A stretch of DNA of 64,000 nt from Dryomyza anilis (Eukaryota; Arthropoda; Insecta; Diptera; Dryomyzidae): the NCBI GenBank assembly GCA_951804985.1, contig OX638132.1, forward strand, positions 43,500,791 through 43,564,790, in the 5' to 3' direction. How positions within the stretch are numbered: the stretch's first letter is position 1; the number at the start of each line of letters is the position of its first letter. The notes below the pieces were generated by a model. The model worked only from the letters and a program-made list of their open reading frames with translations, searched no databases and was not told the DNA's origin. The position numbers and the translations under genes are program-made. Positions 35,509 to 48,880 of this stretch are shown here, in pieces.

Positions 35509-38500
35509 AAAATCACGTCTCAAATTTAAAATTTTCATAACTCGGTAAATACTCGTCTTAGAGGCCTCAAAGTTAGCACATTTTGTAATCTATTCAAGCC
35601 CATTCTATTCTATTCTATTCATGCCCCTGCTAATATAACTCATTATAATTGGCGCAAAGGTTCTTGACAAATCACGTTTCAAACTTAAAATGCTCATAAC
35701 TCCGTAAATATGAGCCGTAGAGGCCTCAAAGTTGTAATCTATTTTTGTCTTTTAATTTTAATATAAATCATTATAAACGGCGGAACGGTTCTTGAGAAAT
35801 CACGTCTCAAACTTTAAATGCTCATGACTCCGTAAATACGAGTCGTAGAGGCCTCAAAGTTGGCACATTTTATAATTTATTTTATCCCTTTTAATTATAC
35901 TTTTTATAATTACAACTTACTTAAAAGATTACTTAAAAAATCACGTCTCAAATTTAGCCCTTTAATTATAATATAAATCATAATTTACGGCGGAACTGTT
36001 CTTGAGAAATCACGTCGCAAATTTCAAATGCTCATAACTCCGTAAATACACGTCGTAGAGTCCTCAAAGTTGGCACATTTTATAGTCTATTTTTGCCCAT
36101 TTAATTCCAATATAAATCAATTTAATTGGCGCATGTGGTTATTGAGAAATCACGTCTCAAACATAAAATACTCATAACTTCTTAAATACACGTCGTAGAG
36201 GCCTTAAAGTTGGCACATTTTATAATCTATTTTTGCCCTTTTAATTCAAAAATAACTCATTATAATCGCCGCAGGGGTGCTTGAGACGTGTCGTCTCAAA
36301 CTTAAAATGTTCATAACTCCGTAAATACGCGTCGTAGAGGCCTCAAAGTAAGCACATTTTGTAATCTATTTATGCTCTTTCTATTCTATTCATGCCCCTG
36401 CTAATATAACTCATTATAATTGGCGCAAGAGTTCTTGACAAATCACGTTTCAAACTTAAAACGCTCATAACTCCGTAAATATGAGCCGAAGAGGCCTCAA
36501 AGTTGTGATCTATTTTTGTCCTTTTAATTCTAATATAAATCATTATATACGGCGGAACGGTTCTTGAGAAATCACGTCTCAAACTTTAAATGCTCATAAC
36601 TCCGTAAATACGAGTCGTTGAGGCCTCAAAGTTAGCACATTTTATAATTTATATTTCCCTTTTAATTATACTTTTTATAATTATAACTTATTATAATCGT
36701 CGCAAGATTACTTAAAAAATCACGTTTCAAATTTAAAATGTTCATAACGCGGTAAATACTCGTCTTAGAGGCCTTAAAATTGGCACATTTTGTAATCTAT
36801 TCTTGCCCTTTGGCACATTTTGTAATCTATTTTTGCTCTCTTAATTCCAATATAAATCATTATAATAGGCGCATGGGGCTCTTGAGAAATCACGTCTCAA
36901 ACTTAAAATGCTCATAACACCGTAAATACGAGTTGTAGAGGGTTCAAAGTTGTGATCTATTTTTGTCATTTTAATTCTAATATAAATCATTATAAACGGC
37001 GGAACGGTTCTTGAGAAATCACGTCTCAAACTTTAAATGCTCATAACTCCGTAAATACGAGTCGTAGGAGCCTCAAAGTTGGCACATTTTATAATTTATT
37101 TTTTCCCTTTTAATTATACTTTTTATAATTATAACTTATTATAATCGTCGCAAGATTACTTAAAAAATCACGTCTCAAATTTAAAATGTTCATAACGCGG
37201 TAAATACTCGTCTTAGAGGCCGCAAAGTTGGCACATTTTGTAATCTATTCTTGCCCTTCTAATTCCAAAGGCCTCAAAGTTGGCACATTTTGTAATCTAT
37301 TTTTGACCTTTTAATTCCAATATAAATCATTATAATAGGCGCATGGGGTTCTTGAGAAATCACGTCTCAAACATAAAATGCTCATAACTCCGTTAATACG
37401 AGTTGTAGAGGCCTCAAAGTTGGCACATTTTGTAATCTATTTTTGCCCTTTTAATTCCAATATAAATCATTATAATTGGGGCATGTTGTAAATACTCGTC
37501 TTAGAGGCCTCAAAGCATATTTTGTCATCTATTCTTGCCCTTCTATTCTAAAGGCCTCAAAGTTGGCGCATTTTATAATTTATTTTTTCTCTTTTAATTA
37601 TACTTTTTATAATTACAAATTATTATAATCGCCGCAAGATTACTTGAAAAATTACGTCTCAAATTTAAAATGTTCATAACGCGTAAATACTCGTCTTAGA
37701 GGCCCAAAATTGGCACATTTTGTAATCTATTCTTGCCCTTCTAATTCCAATATAAATCATTATTCGGCGCAACGGTTCTTGAAATCACGTCTCAAATTTA
37801 AAATGCTCATAAGTCCGTTAATACGAGTTGTAGAGGCCTCAAATCAAAGTTGGCACATTTTGTAATCTATTTTTGCTCTTATAATTCCAATATAAATCAT
37901 TATAATAGGCGCATGTGGTTCTTGAGAAATCACGTCTCAACATAAAATGCTCATAACTCCGTTAATACGAGTAGTAGAGTCCTCAAAGTTGTGATCTATT
38001 TCTGTCCTTTTAATTCTTATATAAATCATTATAAACGGCGGAATGGTTCTTAAGAAATCACGTCTCAAACTTTAAATGCTCATAACTCCGTAAATACGAG
38101 TCGTAGAGGCCTCAAAGTTGGCACATTTTATAATTTATTTTTTCCCTTTTAATTATACTTTTTATAATTATAACTTATTATAATCGGCGCAAGATTACTT
38201 AAAAAATCACGTCTCAAATTTAAAATGTTCATAACGCGGTAAATACTCGTCTTAGAGGCCTCAAAGTTGGCACATTTTGAAATCTATTCTTGTCCTTCTA
38301 ATTCCAAAGGCCTCAAAGTTGGCACATTTTGTAATCTATTTTTGACCTTTTAATTCCAATATAAATCATTATAATAGGCGCATGGGCTTCTTGAGAAATC
38401 ACGTCTCAAACATAAAATGCTCATAACTCCGTTAATACGAGTTGTAGAGGCCTCGAAGTTGGCACATTTTGTAATCTATTTTTGCCCTTTTAATTCCAAT

Positions 38501-40403
38501 ATAAATCATTATAATTGGGGCATGTGTTTATTGACAAATCACGTCTCAAACTTAAAATGCTCATAACTCCGTAAATACACGGCGTAGAAACCTCAAAGTT
38601 GGCACATTTTATAATTTATTTTTGTCCTTTTAATTATACTCTATTTTTATTATAATCGGATCAAGATTACTTAAAAAATCACATCTCAAAATTAAAATGC
38701 TCATAATTTCTTAAATATGAGTCGTAGAGGTGCTTAAGTCGCATAGGTGCTTGAGAAATCACGTCTCAAATTTAAAATGTTCATAATGCGGTAAATACTC
38801 GTCTTAGAGGCCTCAAAGTTGGCACATTTTGTAATCTATTCTTGCCCTTTTAATTCCAATATAAATCATTTGGGGCATGTGTTTATTGAGAAATCACGTC
38901 TCAAACATAAAATTCTCATATCTCCGCAAATAAAAGTCGTAGAGACCTCAAATTGGCACATTTTGTAATCTATATTTTAATTCCAATATTAATTTTTATA
39001 ATCCAATATAAATTCTTATAATCGAAGCAAGGGTTCTTGAGAAATCACGGCTAAAACTTAAAATGCTCATTATTCAAAGTTGTATTTTGTAATCTATTCT
39101 TGCACTTTTAATTCCAATATAAATCATTATAAACGGTGGAGCGGCTTTTGAGAAATCACGTCAAACTCCCTAAATACGAGTCGTAAGGCCTTAAAGTTGG
39201 CACATTTTATAATTTATTTTTGCCCTTTAATTATAATTTTTATAATTATTATAATTTTAATATAACTTATTATAATCGGTGCAAGATTAATTAACTTATT
39301 ATAATCGGAGATAGATTACTTAAAAAATCATATCTCAAAATTAAAATGCTCATATTTACATAAATATGAGTCGAAGAGGCCTCAAAATTGGCACATTTTG
39401 TAATCTATTCTTGCCCTTCTAATTCCAATATAAATCATTATTCGGCGCAACGGCTCTTGAAATCACGTCTCAAAGTTAAAAAGCTCATAACTCCGTTAAT
39501 ACGAGTTGTAGAGGCCTCAAATCAAAGTTGGCACATTTTGTAATCTATTTTTGCTCTCTTAATTCCAATATAAATCATTATAATAGGCGCATGGGGTTCT
39601 TGAGAAATCACGTCTCAAACATAAAATGCTCATAACTCCGTTAATACGAGTTGTAGAGGGCTCGAAGTTGGCACATTTTGTAATCTATTTTTGCCCTTTT
39701 AATTCCAATATAAATCATTATAACTGGGGCATGTGTTTATTGAGAAATCACGTCTCAAACATAAAATTCTCATAACTCCGCAAATACAAGTCGTAGAGAC
39801 CTCAAATTGGCACATTTTGTAATCTATATTTTAATTCCAATATTAATTTTTATAATCCAATATAAATTCTTATAATCGAAGCAAGGGTTCTTGAGAAATG
39901 ACGGCTAAAACTTAAAATGCTCATTACTCAAAGTTGGCACATTGTAATATATTCTTGCACTTTTAATTCCAATATAAATCATTATAATCGGCGCAAGGGT
40001 TCTTGGCAAATCACGTATCAAACTTAAAATGCTCATAACTCCGTAAATACACGGCGTAGAAACCTCAAAGTTGGCACATTTTATAATTTATTTTTGTCCT
40101 TTTAATTATACTTTTTTTTTTTATTATAATCGGATCAAGATTACTTAAAAAATCACATCTCAAAATTAAAATGCTCATAATTTCCTAAATATGAGTCGTA
40201 GAGGTGCTTGAGTAGCATAGGTGCTGGTGAAATCACGTCTCAAATTTAAAATGTTCATTACTCTGTAAATACTCGTCTTAGAGGGCTCAAAGTTGGAACA
40301 TTTTGTCATCTATTCTTGCCCTTCTAATTCCAAAGGCCTTAAAAATGGCGCATTTGTAATCTATTTTTGCCCTTTTAATTCCAATATAAATCATTATAAT
40401 CGG

Positions 40404-43313
40404 CGCATGGGGTTCTTGAGAAATCACGTCTCAAACATACAATTCTCATAACTCCGTAAATACGCGCCGTAGAGGACTCAAAGTTGGCACATTTTGTAAT
40501 CTATTCTTGCCCTTTTAATTCTAATATAAATCATTCTAAACGGCGGTTCTTGAGAAATCACGTCAAACTCCCTAAATACGAGTCGTAAGGCCTTAAAGTT
40601 GGCACATTTTGTAATCAATTCATGCCTTTTCTATTCTATTCATGCGCCTGCTAATATAACTCATTATAATTAGCGCAAGGGTTCTTGACAAATCACGTTT
40701 CAAACTTAAAACGCTCATAACTCCGTAAATATGAGCCGTAGAGGCCTCAAAGTTGTGATCTATTTTTGTCTTTTAATTCTAATATAAATCATTATAAACG
40801 GCGGAACGGTTCTTGAGAAATCACGTCTCAAACTTTAAATGCTCATGACTCCGTAAATACGAGTCGTAGAGGCCTCAAAGTTGGCACATTTTATAAATTA
40901 TTTTTTCCCTTTTAATTATACTTTTTATAATTACAACTTTTTATAATCGGCGCAAGATTACTTAAAAAATCACGTCTCAAATTTAAAATGTTCATAACGC
41001 GGTAAATACTTGGCACATTTTGTAATCTATTTTTGCTCTCTTAATTCCAATATAAATCATTATAATAGGCGCATGGGGTTCTTGAGAAATCACGTCTCAA
41101 ACATAAAATGCTCATAACTCCGTTAATACGAGTTGTAGAGGCCTCAAAGTTGTGATCTATTTCTGTCCTTTTAATTCTTATATAAATCATTATAAACGGC
41201 GGAACGGTTCTTGAGAAATAACGTCTCAAACTTTAAATGCTCATAACTCCGTAAATACGAGTCGTAGAGGCCTCAAAGTTGGCACATTTTATAATTTATT
41301 TTTTCCCTTTTAATTATACTTTTTATAATTATAACTTATTATAATCGGCGCAAGATTACTTAAAAAATCACGTCTCAAATTTAGCCCTTTAATTATAATA
41401 TAAATCATAATTTACGGCGGAACTGTTCTTGAGAAATCACGTCGCAAATTTCAAATGCTCATAACTTCTTAAATACACGTCGTAGAGGCCTTAAAGTTGG
41501 CACATTTTATAATCTATATTTGCCCTTTTAATTCTAAAATAACTCATTATAATCGCCGCAAGGGTGCTTGAGACGTGTCGTCTCAAACTTAAAATGTTCA
41601 TAACTCCGTAAATACGCGTCGTAGAGGCCTCAAAGAAAGCACATTTTGTAATCTATTTATGCTCTTTCTATTCTATTCATGCCCCTGCTAATATAACTCA
41701 TTATAATTGGCGCAAGAGTTCTTGACAAATCACTTTTCAAACTTAAAACGCTCATAACTCCGTAAATATGAGCCGAAGAGGCCTCAAAGTTGTGATCTAT
41801 TTTTGTCCTTTTAATTCTAATATAAATCATTATAAACGGCGGAACGGTTCTTGAGAAATCACGTCTCAAACATAAAATGCTCATAACTCCGTAAATACGA
41901 GTCGTAGAGGCCTCAAAGTTAGCACATTTTATAATTATATTTCCCTTTTAATTATACTTTTTATAATTATAACTTATTATAATCGTCGCAAGATTACTTA
42001 AAAAATCACGTTTCAAATTTAAAATGTTCATAACGCGGTAAATACTCGTCTTAGAGGCTTCAAAATTGGCACATTTTGTAATCTATTCTTGCCCTTTGGC
42101 ACATTTTGTAATCTATTTTTGCTCTCTTAATTCCAATATTAATCATTATAATAGGCGCATGGGGTTCTTGAGAAATCACGTCTCAAACTTAAAATGCTCA
42201 TAACATCGTAAATACGAGTTGTAGAGGGTTCAAAGTTGTGATCTATTTTGTCATTTTAATTCTAATATAAATCATTATAAACGGCGGAACGGTTCTTGAG
42301 AAATCACGTCTCAAACTTTAAATGCTCATAACTCCGTAAATACGAGTCGTAGAGGTCTCAAAGTTGGCACATTTTATAATTTATTTTTTCCCTTTTAATT
42401 ATACTTTTTATAATTATAACTTATTATAATCGGCGCAAGATTACTTAAAAAATCACGTCTCATATTTAAAATGTTCATAACGCGGTAAATACTCGTCTTA
42501 GAGGCCGCAAAGTTGGCACATTTTGTAATCTATTCTTGCCCTTCTAATTCCAAAGGCCTCAAAGTTAGCACATTTTGTAATCTATTTTTGACCTTTTAAT
42601 TCCAATATAAATCATTATAATAGGCGCATGGGGTTCTTGAGAAATCACGTCTCAAACATAAAATGCTCATAACTCCGTTAATACGAGTTGTAGAGGCCTC
42701 AAAGTTGGCACATTTTGCCCTTTTAATTCCAATATAAATCATTATAATTGGGGCATGTGTTTATTGAGAAATCACGTCTCAAACATAAAATTCTCATAAC
42801 GCCGCAAATACAAGTCGTAGAGACCTCTAATTGGCACATTTTGTAATCTATATATGAATTCCAATATTAATTTTTATAATCCAATATAAATCATTATACT
42901 CGGCGCAAGGGTTCTTGAGAAATCACGTCTCAAACTTAAAATGCTCATAACTCCGTAAATACACGGCGTAGAAACCTCAAAGTTGGCACATTTTATAATT
43001 TATTTTGTCCTTTTAATTATACTTTTTTTTTATTATAATCGGAGCAAGATTACTTAAAAAATCTCATCTTAAAATTAAAATGCTCATAATTTCTTAAATA
43101 TGAGTCGTAGAGGTGCTTGAGTCGCATAGGTGCTTGAGAAATTACGTCTCAAATTTAAAATGTTCATTACTCTGTAAATACTCGTCTTAGAGGCCTCAAA
43201 GCACATTTTGTCATCTATTCTTGCCCTTCTAATTCCAAAGGCCTCAAAGTTAGCAAAGTTAGTTAGTAATATATTTTTGACCTTTTAATTTCAATATAAA
43301 TCATTATAATAGG
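40404..43313. repeat. 2.9-kb tandem HOR, copy 1
   Basis: The segment starting 'gcatggggttcttgag…catacaattctcat' recurs at an offset of 2,910 bp. The offset then drifts to 2,919 bp (41,041 against 43,960) and to about 2,965 bp after an AT-rich insertion in copy 2. It contains about 21 monomers, including the hybrid 'caaatttagccctttaatt' near 41,373 and the hairpin monomer at 41,578. Confidence 0.82.
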
Positions 43314-46290
43314 CGCATGGGGTTCTTGAGAAATCACGTCTCAAACATACAATTCTCATAACTCCGTAAATACGCGCCGTAGAGGACTCAAAGTTGGCAC
43401 ATTTTGTAATCTATTCTTGCCCTTTTAATTCTAATATAAATCATTCTAAACGGCGGTTCTTGAGAAATCACGTCAAACTCCCTAAATACGAGTCGTAAGG
43501 CCTTAAATAAAGTTGGCACATTTTGTAATCAATTCATGCCTTTTCTATTCTATTCTATTCATGCGCCTGCTAATATAACTCATTATAATTAGCGCAAGGG
43601 TTCTTGACAAATCACGTTTCAAACTTAAAACGCTCATAACTCCGTAAATATGAGCCGTAGAGGCCTCAAAGTTGTGATCTATTTTTGTCTTTTAATTCTA
43701 ATATAAATCATTATAAACGGCGGAACGGTTCTTGAGAAATCACGTCTCAAACTTTAAATGCTCATGACTCCGTAAATACGAGTCGTAGAGGCCTCAAAGT
43801 TGGCACATTTTATAAATTATTTTTTCCCTTTTAATTACACTTTTTATAATTACAACTTTTTATAATCGGCGCAAGATTACTTAAAAAATCACGTCTCAAA
43901 TTTAAAATGTTCATAACGCGGTAAATACTTGGCACATTTTGTAATCTATTTTTGCTCTCTTAATTCCAATATAAATCATTATAATAGGCGCATGGGGTTC
44001 TTGAGAAATCACGTCTCAAACATAAAATGCTCATAACTCCGTTAATACGAGTTGTAGAGGCCTCAAAGTTGTGATCTATTTCTGTCCTTTTAATTCTTAT
44101 ATAAATCATTATAAACGGCGGAACGGTTCTTGAGAAATAACGTCTCAAACTTTAAATGCTCATAACTCCGTAAATACGAGTCGTAGAGGCCTCAAAGTTG
44201 GCACATTTTATAATTTATTTTTTCCCTTTTAATTAAAATTATACTTTTATATTATATAAAAAAAATTATATAAAATAATTATACTTTTTATAATTATAAC
44301 TTATTATAATCGGCGCAAGATTACTTAAAAAATCACGTCTCAAATTTAGCCCTTTAATTATAATATAAATCATAATTTACGGCGGAACTGTTCTTGAGAA
44401 ATCACGTCGCAAATTTCAAATGCTCATAACTTCTTAAATACACGTCGTAGAGGCCTTAAAGTTGGCACATTTTATAATCTATATTTGCCCTTTTAATTCT
44501 AAAATAACTCATTATAATCGCCGCAAGGGTGCTTGAGACGTGTCGTCTCAAACTTAAAATGTTCATAACTCCGTAAATACGCGTCGTAGAGGCCTCAAAG
44601 AAAGCACATTTTGTAATCTATTTATGCTCTTTCTATTCTATTCATGCCCCTGCTAATATAACTCATTATAATTGGCGCAAGAGTTCTTGACAAATCACTT
44701 TTCAAACTTAAAACGCTCATAACTCCGTAAATATGAGCCGAAGAGGCCTCAAAGTTGTGATCTATTTTTGTCCTTTTAATTCTAATATAAATCATTATAA
44801 ACGGCGGAACGGTTCTTGAGAAATCACGTCTCAAACTTTAAATGCTCATAACTCCGTAAATACGAGTCGTAGAGGCCTTAAAGTTAGCACATTTTATAAT
44901 TTATATTTCCCTTTTAATTATACTTTTTATAATTATAACTTATTATAATCGTCGCAAGATTACTTAAAAAATCACGTTTCAAATTTAAAATGTTCATAAC
45001 GCGGTAAATACTCGTCTTAGAGGCTTCAAAATTGGCACATTTTGTAATCTATTCTTGCCCTTTGGCACATTTTGTAATCTATTTTTGCTCTCTTAATTCC
45101 AATATAAATCATTATAATAGGCGCATGGGGTTCTTGAGAAATCACGTCTCAAACTTAAAATGCTCATAACATCGTAAATACGAGTTGTAGAGGGTTCAAA
45201 GTTGTGATCTATTTTTGTCATTTTAATTCTAATATAAATCATTATAAACGGCGGAACGGTTCTTGAGAAATCACGTCTCAAACTTTAAATGCTCATAACT
45301 CCGTAAATACGAGTCGTAGAGGTCTCAAAGTTGGCACATTTTATAATTTATTTTTTCCATTTTAATTATACTTTTTATAATTATAACTTATTATAATCGG
45401 CGCAAGATTACTTAAAAAATCACGTCTCAAATTTAAAATGTTCATAACGCGGTAAATACTCGTCTTAGAGGCCGCAAAGTTGGCACATTTTGTAATCTAT
45501 TCTTGCCCTTCTAATTCCAAAGGCCTCAAAGTTAGCACATTTTGTAATCTATTTTTGACCTTTTAATTCCAATATAAATCATTATAATAGGCGCATGGGG
45601 TTCTTGAGAAATCACGTCTCAAACATAAAATGCTCATAACTCCGTTAATACGAGTTGTAGAGGCCTCAAAGTTGGCACATTTTGCCCTTTTAATTCCAAT
45701 ATAAATCATTATAATTGGGGCATGTGTTTATTGAGAAATCACGTCTCAAACATAAAATTCTCATAACTCCGCAAATACAAGTCGTAGAGACCTCTAATTG
45801 GCACATTTTGTAATCTATATATGAATTCCAATATTAATTTTTATAATCCAATATAAATCATTATACTCGGCGCAAGGGTTCTTGAGAAATCACGTCTCAA
45901 ACTTAAAATGCACATAACTCCGTAAATACACGGCGTAGAAACCTCAAAGTTGGCACATTTTATAATTTATTTTTGTCCTTTTAATTATACTTTTTTTTTA
46001 TTATAATCGGAGCAAGATTACTTAAAAAATCACATCTTAAAATTAAAATGCTCATAATTTCTTAAATATGAGTCGTAGAGGTGCTTGAGTTGCATAGGTG
46101 CTTGAGAAATTACGTCTCAAATTTAAATGTTCATTACTCTGTAAATACTCGTCTTAGAGGCCTCAAAGCACATTTTGTCATCTATTCTTGCCCTTCTAAT
46201 TCCAAAGGCCTCAAAGTTAGCACATTTTGTAATCTATTTTTGACTTTTTAATTCCAATATAAATCATTATAATAGGCGCATGGGGTTTTT
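43314..46290. repeat. 2.9-kb tandem HOR, copy 2
   Basis: This partner of 40,404-43,313 has the same monomer order. It differs by a 4-bp addition in 'ccttaaataaagttgg' near 43,501, an extra CTATT unit at 43,545 and a 46-bp AT-only insertion at about 44,235-44,280. At its end, near 46,290, it departs into 'ggggtttttgag'. Confidence 0.82.
44235..44280. repeat. 46-bp AT-only insertion in a monomer linker
   Basis: Between 'cccttttaatt' and 'atactttttataatt' this copy has about 46 extra A/T bases, including two ttatataa blocks separated by an A-run. The equivalent position at about 41,316 has the ordinary linker. It looks like a local copying event, because 'aattatacttt' is present on both sides, rather than a foreign insertion. 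Confidence 0.72.
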
Positions 46291-48880
46291 GAGAAATCAC
46301 GTCTCAAACATAAAATGCTCATAACTCCGTAAATACGAGTCGTAGAGGCCTCAAAGTTAGCATATTTTATAATTTATATTTCCCTTTTAATTATACTTTT
46401 TATAATTATAACTTATTATAATCGTCGCAAGATTACTTAAAAAATCACGTTTCAAATTTAAAATATTCATAACGCGGTAAATACTCGTCTTAGAGGCCTT
46501 AAAATTGGCACATTTTGTAATCTATTTTTGCTCTCTTAATTCCAATATAAATCATTATAATAGGCGCATGGGGTTCTTGAGAAATCACGTCTCAAACTTA
46601 AAATGCTCATAACACCGTAAATACGAGTTGTAGAGGGTTCAAAGTTGTGATCTATTTTTGTCATTTTAATTCTAATATAAATCATTATAAACGGCGGAAC
46701 GGTTCTTGAGAAATCACGTCTCAAACTTAAAATGCTCATAACTCCGTAAATACGAGTCGTAGAAGCCTCAAAGTTGGCACATTTTATTATTTTTTCCCTT
46801 TTAATTATACTTTTTATAATTATAACTTATTATAATCGGCGCAAGATTACTTAAAAAATCACGTCTCAAATTTAAAATGTTCATAATGCGGTAAATACTC
46901 GTCTTAGAGGCCTCAAAGTTGGCACATTTTGTAATCTATTCTTGTCCTTCTAATTCCAAAGGCTCTAAGTTGGCACATTTTGTAATCTATTTTTGACCTT
47001 TTAATTCCAATATAAATCATTATAATTAGCGCATGGGGTTCTTGAGAAATCACGTCTCAAACATAAAATGCTCATAACTCCGTTAATACGAGTTGTAGAG
47101 GCCTCAAAGTTGGCACATTTTGTAATCTATTTTTGCCCTTTTAATTCTAAAATAACTCATTATAATCGGCGCAAGGGTGCTTGAGAAGTGTCGTCTTAAA
47201 CTTAAAATGTTCATAACTCCGTAAATACGCGTCGTAGAGGCCTCAAAGTTAGCACATTTTGTAATCAATTCATGCCCTTTCTATTCTATTCTATTCTATT
47301 CTATTCTATTCTATTCTATTCTATTCTATTCATGCGCCTGCTAATATAACTCATTATAATTAGTGCAAGGGTTCTTGACAAATCACGTTTCAAACTTAAA
47401 ACGCTCATAACTCCGTAAATATGAACCGTAGAGGCCTCAAAGTTGTGATCTAATATTGTCCTTTTAATTCTAATATAAATCATTATAAACGGCGGAACGG
47501 TTCTTGAGAAATCACGTCTCAAACTTTAAATGCTCATAACTCCGTAAATACGAGTCGTAGAGGCCTCAAAGTTGGCACATTTTATAATTTATTTTTTCCC
47601 TTTTAATTATTACTTTTTATAATTATAACTTATTATAATCGGCGCAAGATTACTTAAAAAATCACGTCTCAAATTTAAAATGTTCATAACGCGTAAATAC
47701 TCGTCTTAGAGGCCTCAAAATTGGCACATTTTGTAATCTATTCTTGCCCTTCTAATTCCAAAGGCCTCAAAGTTGGCACATTTTGTAATCTATTTTTGAC
47801 CTTTTAATTCCAATATAAATCATTATAATCGCCGCAAGGGTGCTTGAGACGTGTCGTCTCAAACTTAAAATGTTCATAACTCCGTAAATACGCGTCGTAG
47901 AGGCCTCAAAGAAAGCACATTTTGTAATCTATTTATGCTCTTTCTATTCTATTCATGCCCCTGCTAATATAACTCATTATAATTGGCGCAAGAGTTCTTG
48001 ACAAATCACTTTTCAAACTTAAAACGCTCATAACTCCGTAAATATGAGCCGAAGAGGCCTCAAAGTTGTGATCTATTTTTGTCCTTTTAATTCTAATATA
48101 AATCATTATAAACGGCGGAACGGTTCTTGAGAAATCACGTTTCAAACTTTAAATGCTCATAACTCCGTAAATACGAGTCGTAGAGGCCTCAAAGTTAGCA
48201 CATTTTATAATTTATATTTCCCTTTAATTATACTTTTTATAATTATAACTTATTATAATCGTCGCAAGATTACTTAAAAAATCAAGTTTCAAATTTAAAA
48301 TGTTCATAACGAGGTAAATACTCGTCTTAGAGGCCTCAAAATTGGCACATTTTGTAATCTATTCTTGCCCTTTGGCACATTTTGTAATCTATTTTTGCTC
48401 TCTTAATTCCAATATAAATCATTATAATAGGCGCATGGGATTCTTGAGAAATCACGTCTCAAACTTAAAATGCTCATAACACCGTAAATACGAGTTGTAG
48501 AGGGTTCAAAGTTGTGATCTATTTTTGTCATTTTAATTCTAATATAAATCATTATAAACGGCGGAACGGTTCTTGAGAAATCACGTCTCAAACTTTAAAT
48601 GCTCATAACTCCGTAAATACGAGTCGTAGAGGCCTCAAAGTTGGCACATTTTATAATTTATTTTTTCCCTTTTAATTATACTTTTTATAATTATAACTTA
48701 TTATAATCGGCGCAAGATTACTTAAAAAATCACGTCTCAAATTTAAAATGTTCATAACGCGGTAAATACTCGTCTTAGAGGCCGCAAAGTTGGCACATTT
48801 TGTAATCTATTCTTGCCCTTCTAATTCCAAAGGCCTCAAAGTTAGCACATTTTGTAATCTATTTTTGACCTTTTAATTCC
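46291..48880. repeat. Mosaic right-family satellite
   Basis: This segment is a patchwork of types found elsewhere. About 46,330-46,500 resembles the start of the 1,460-bp unit at 48,951. About 47,100-47,800 resembles about 60,740-61,400. About 47,830-48,880 resembles about 44,520-45,570 (offset about 3,311 bp). It contains the longest pentanucleotide run of the window and the hairpin monomer at 47,844. No gene is visible. Confidence 0.78.
47281..47330. repeat. (CTATT)10 pentanucleotide microsatellite
   Basis: Ten perfect CTATT units lie between 'catgcccttt' and 'catgcgcctg'. The homologous monomer positions carry only two to four units: three at 29,301-29,315, 35,605-35,619, 43,545-43,559 and 53,346-53,360, two at about 40,629 and 36,379, and an interrupted run at 60,925. 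The run has expanded at one locus from a short array inside a satellite monomer. Confidence 0.95.

Larger units (their letters stand above)
34361..40403. repeat. 6.3-kb tandem segmental duplication, copy 2
   Basis: This is the downstream partner of the element-bearing segment. Relative to copy 1 it gains about 500 bp of satellite between about 35,920 and 36,800. The gained part includes the hybrid junction 'caaatttagccctttaatt' at about 35,950 and the hairpin monomer at 36,281. It loses a similar amount before 39,449. The two copies therefore diverged by array-internal gain and loss after the duplication, while the point differences remain few. Confidence 0.8.
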
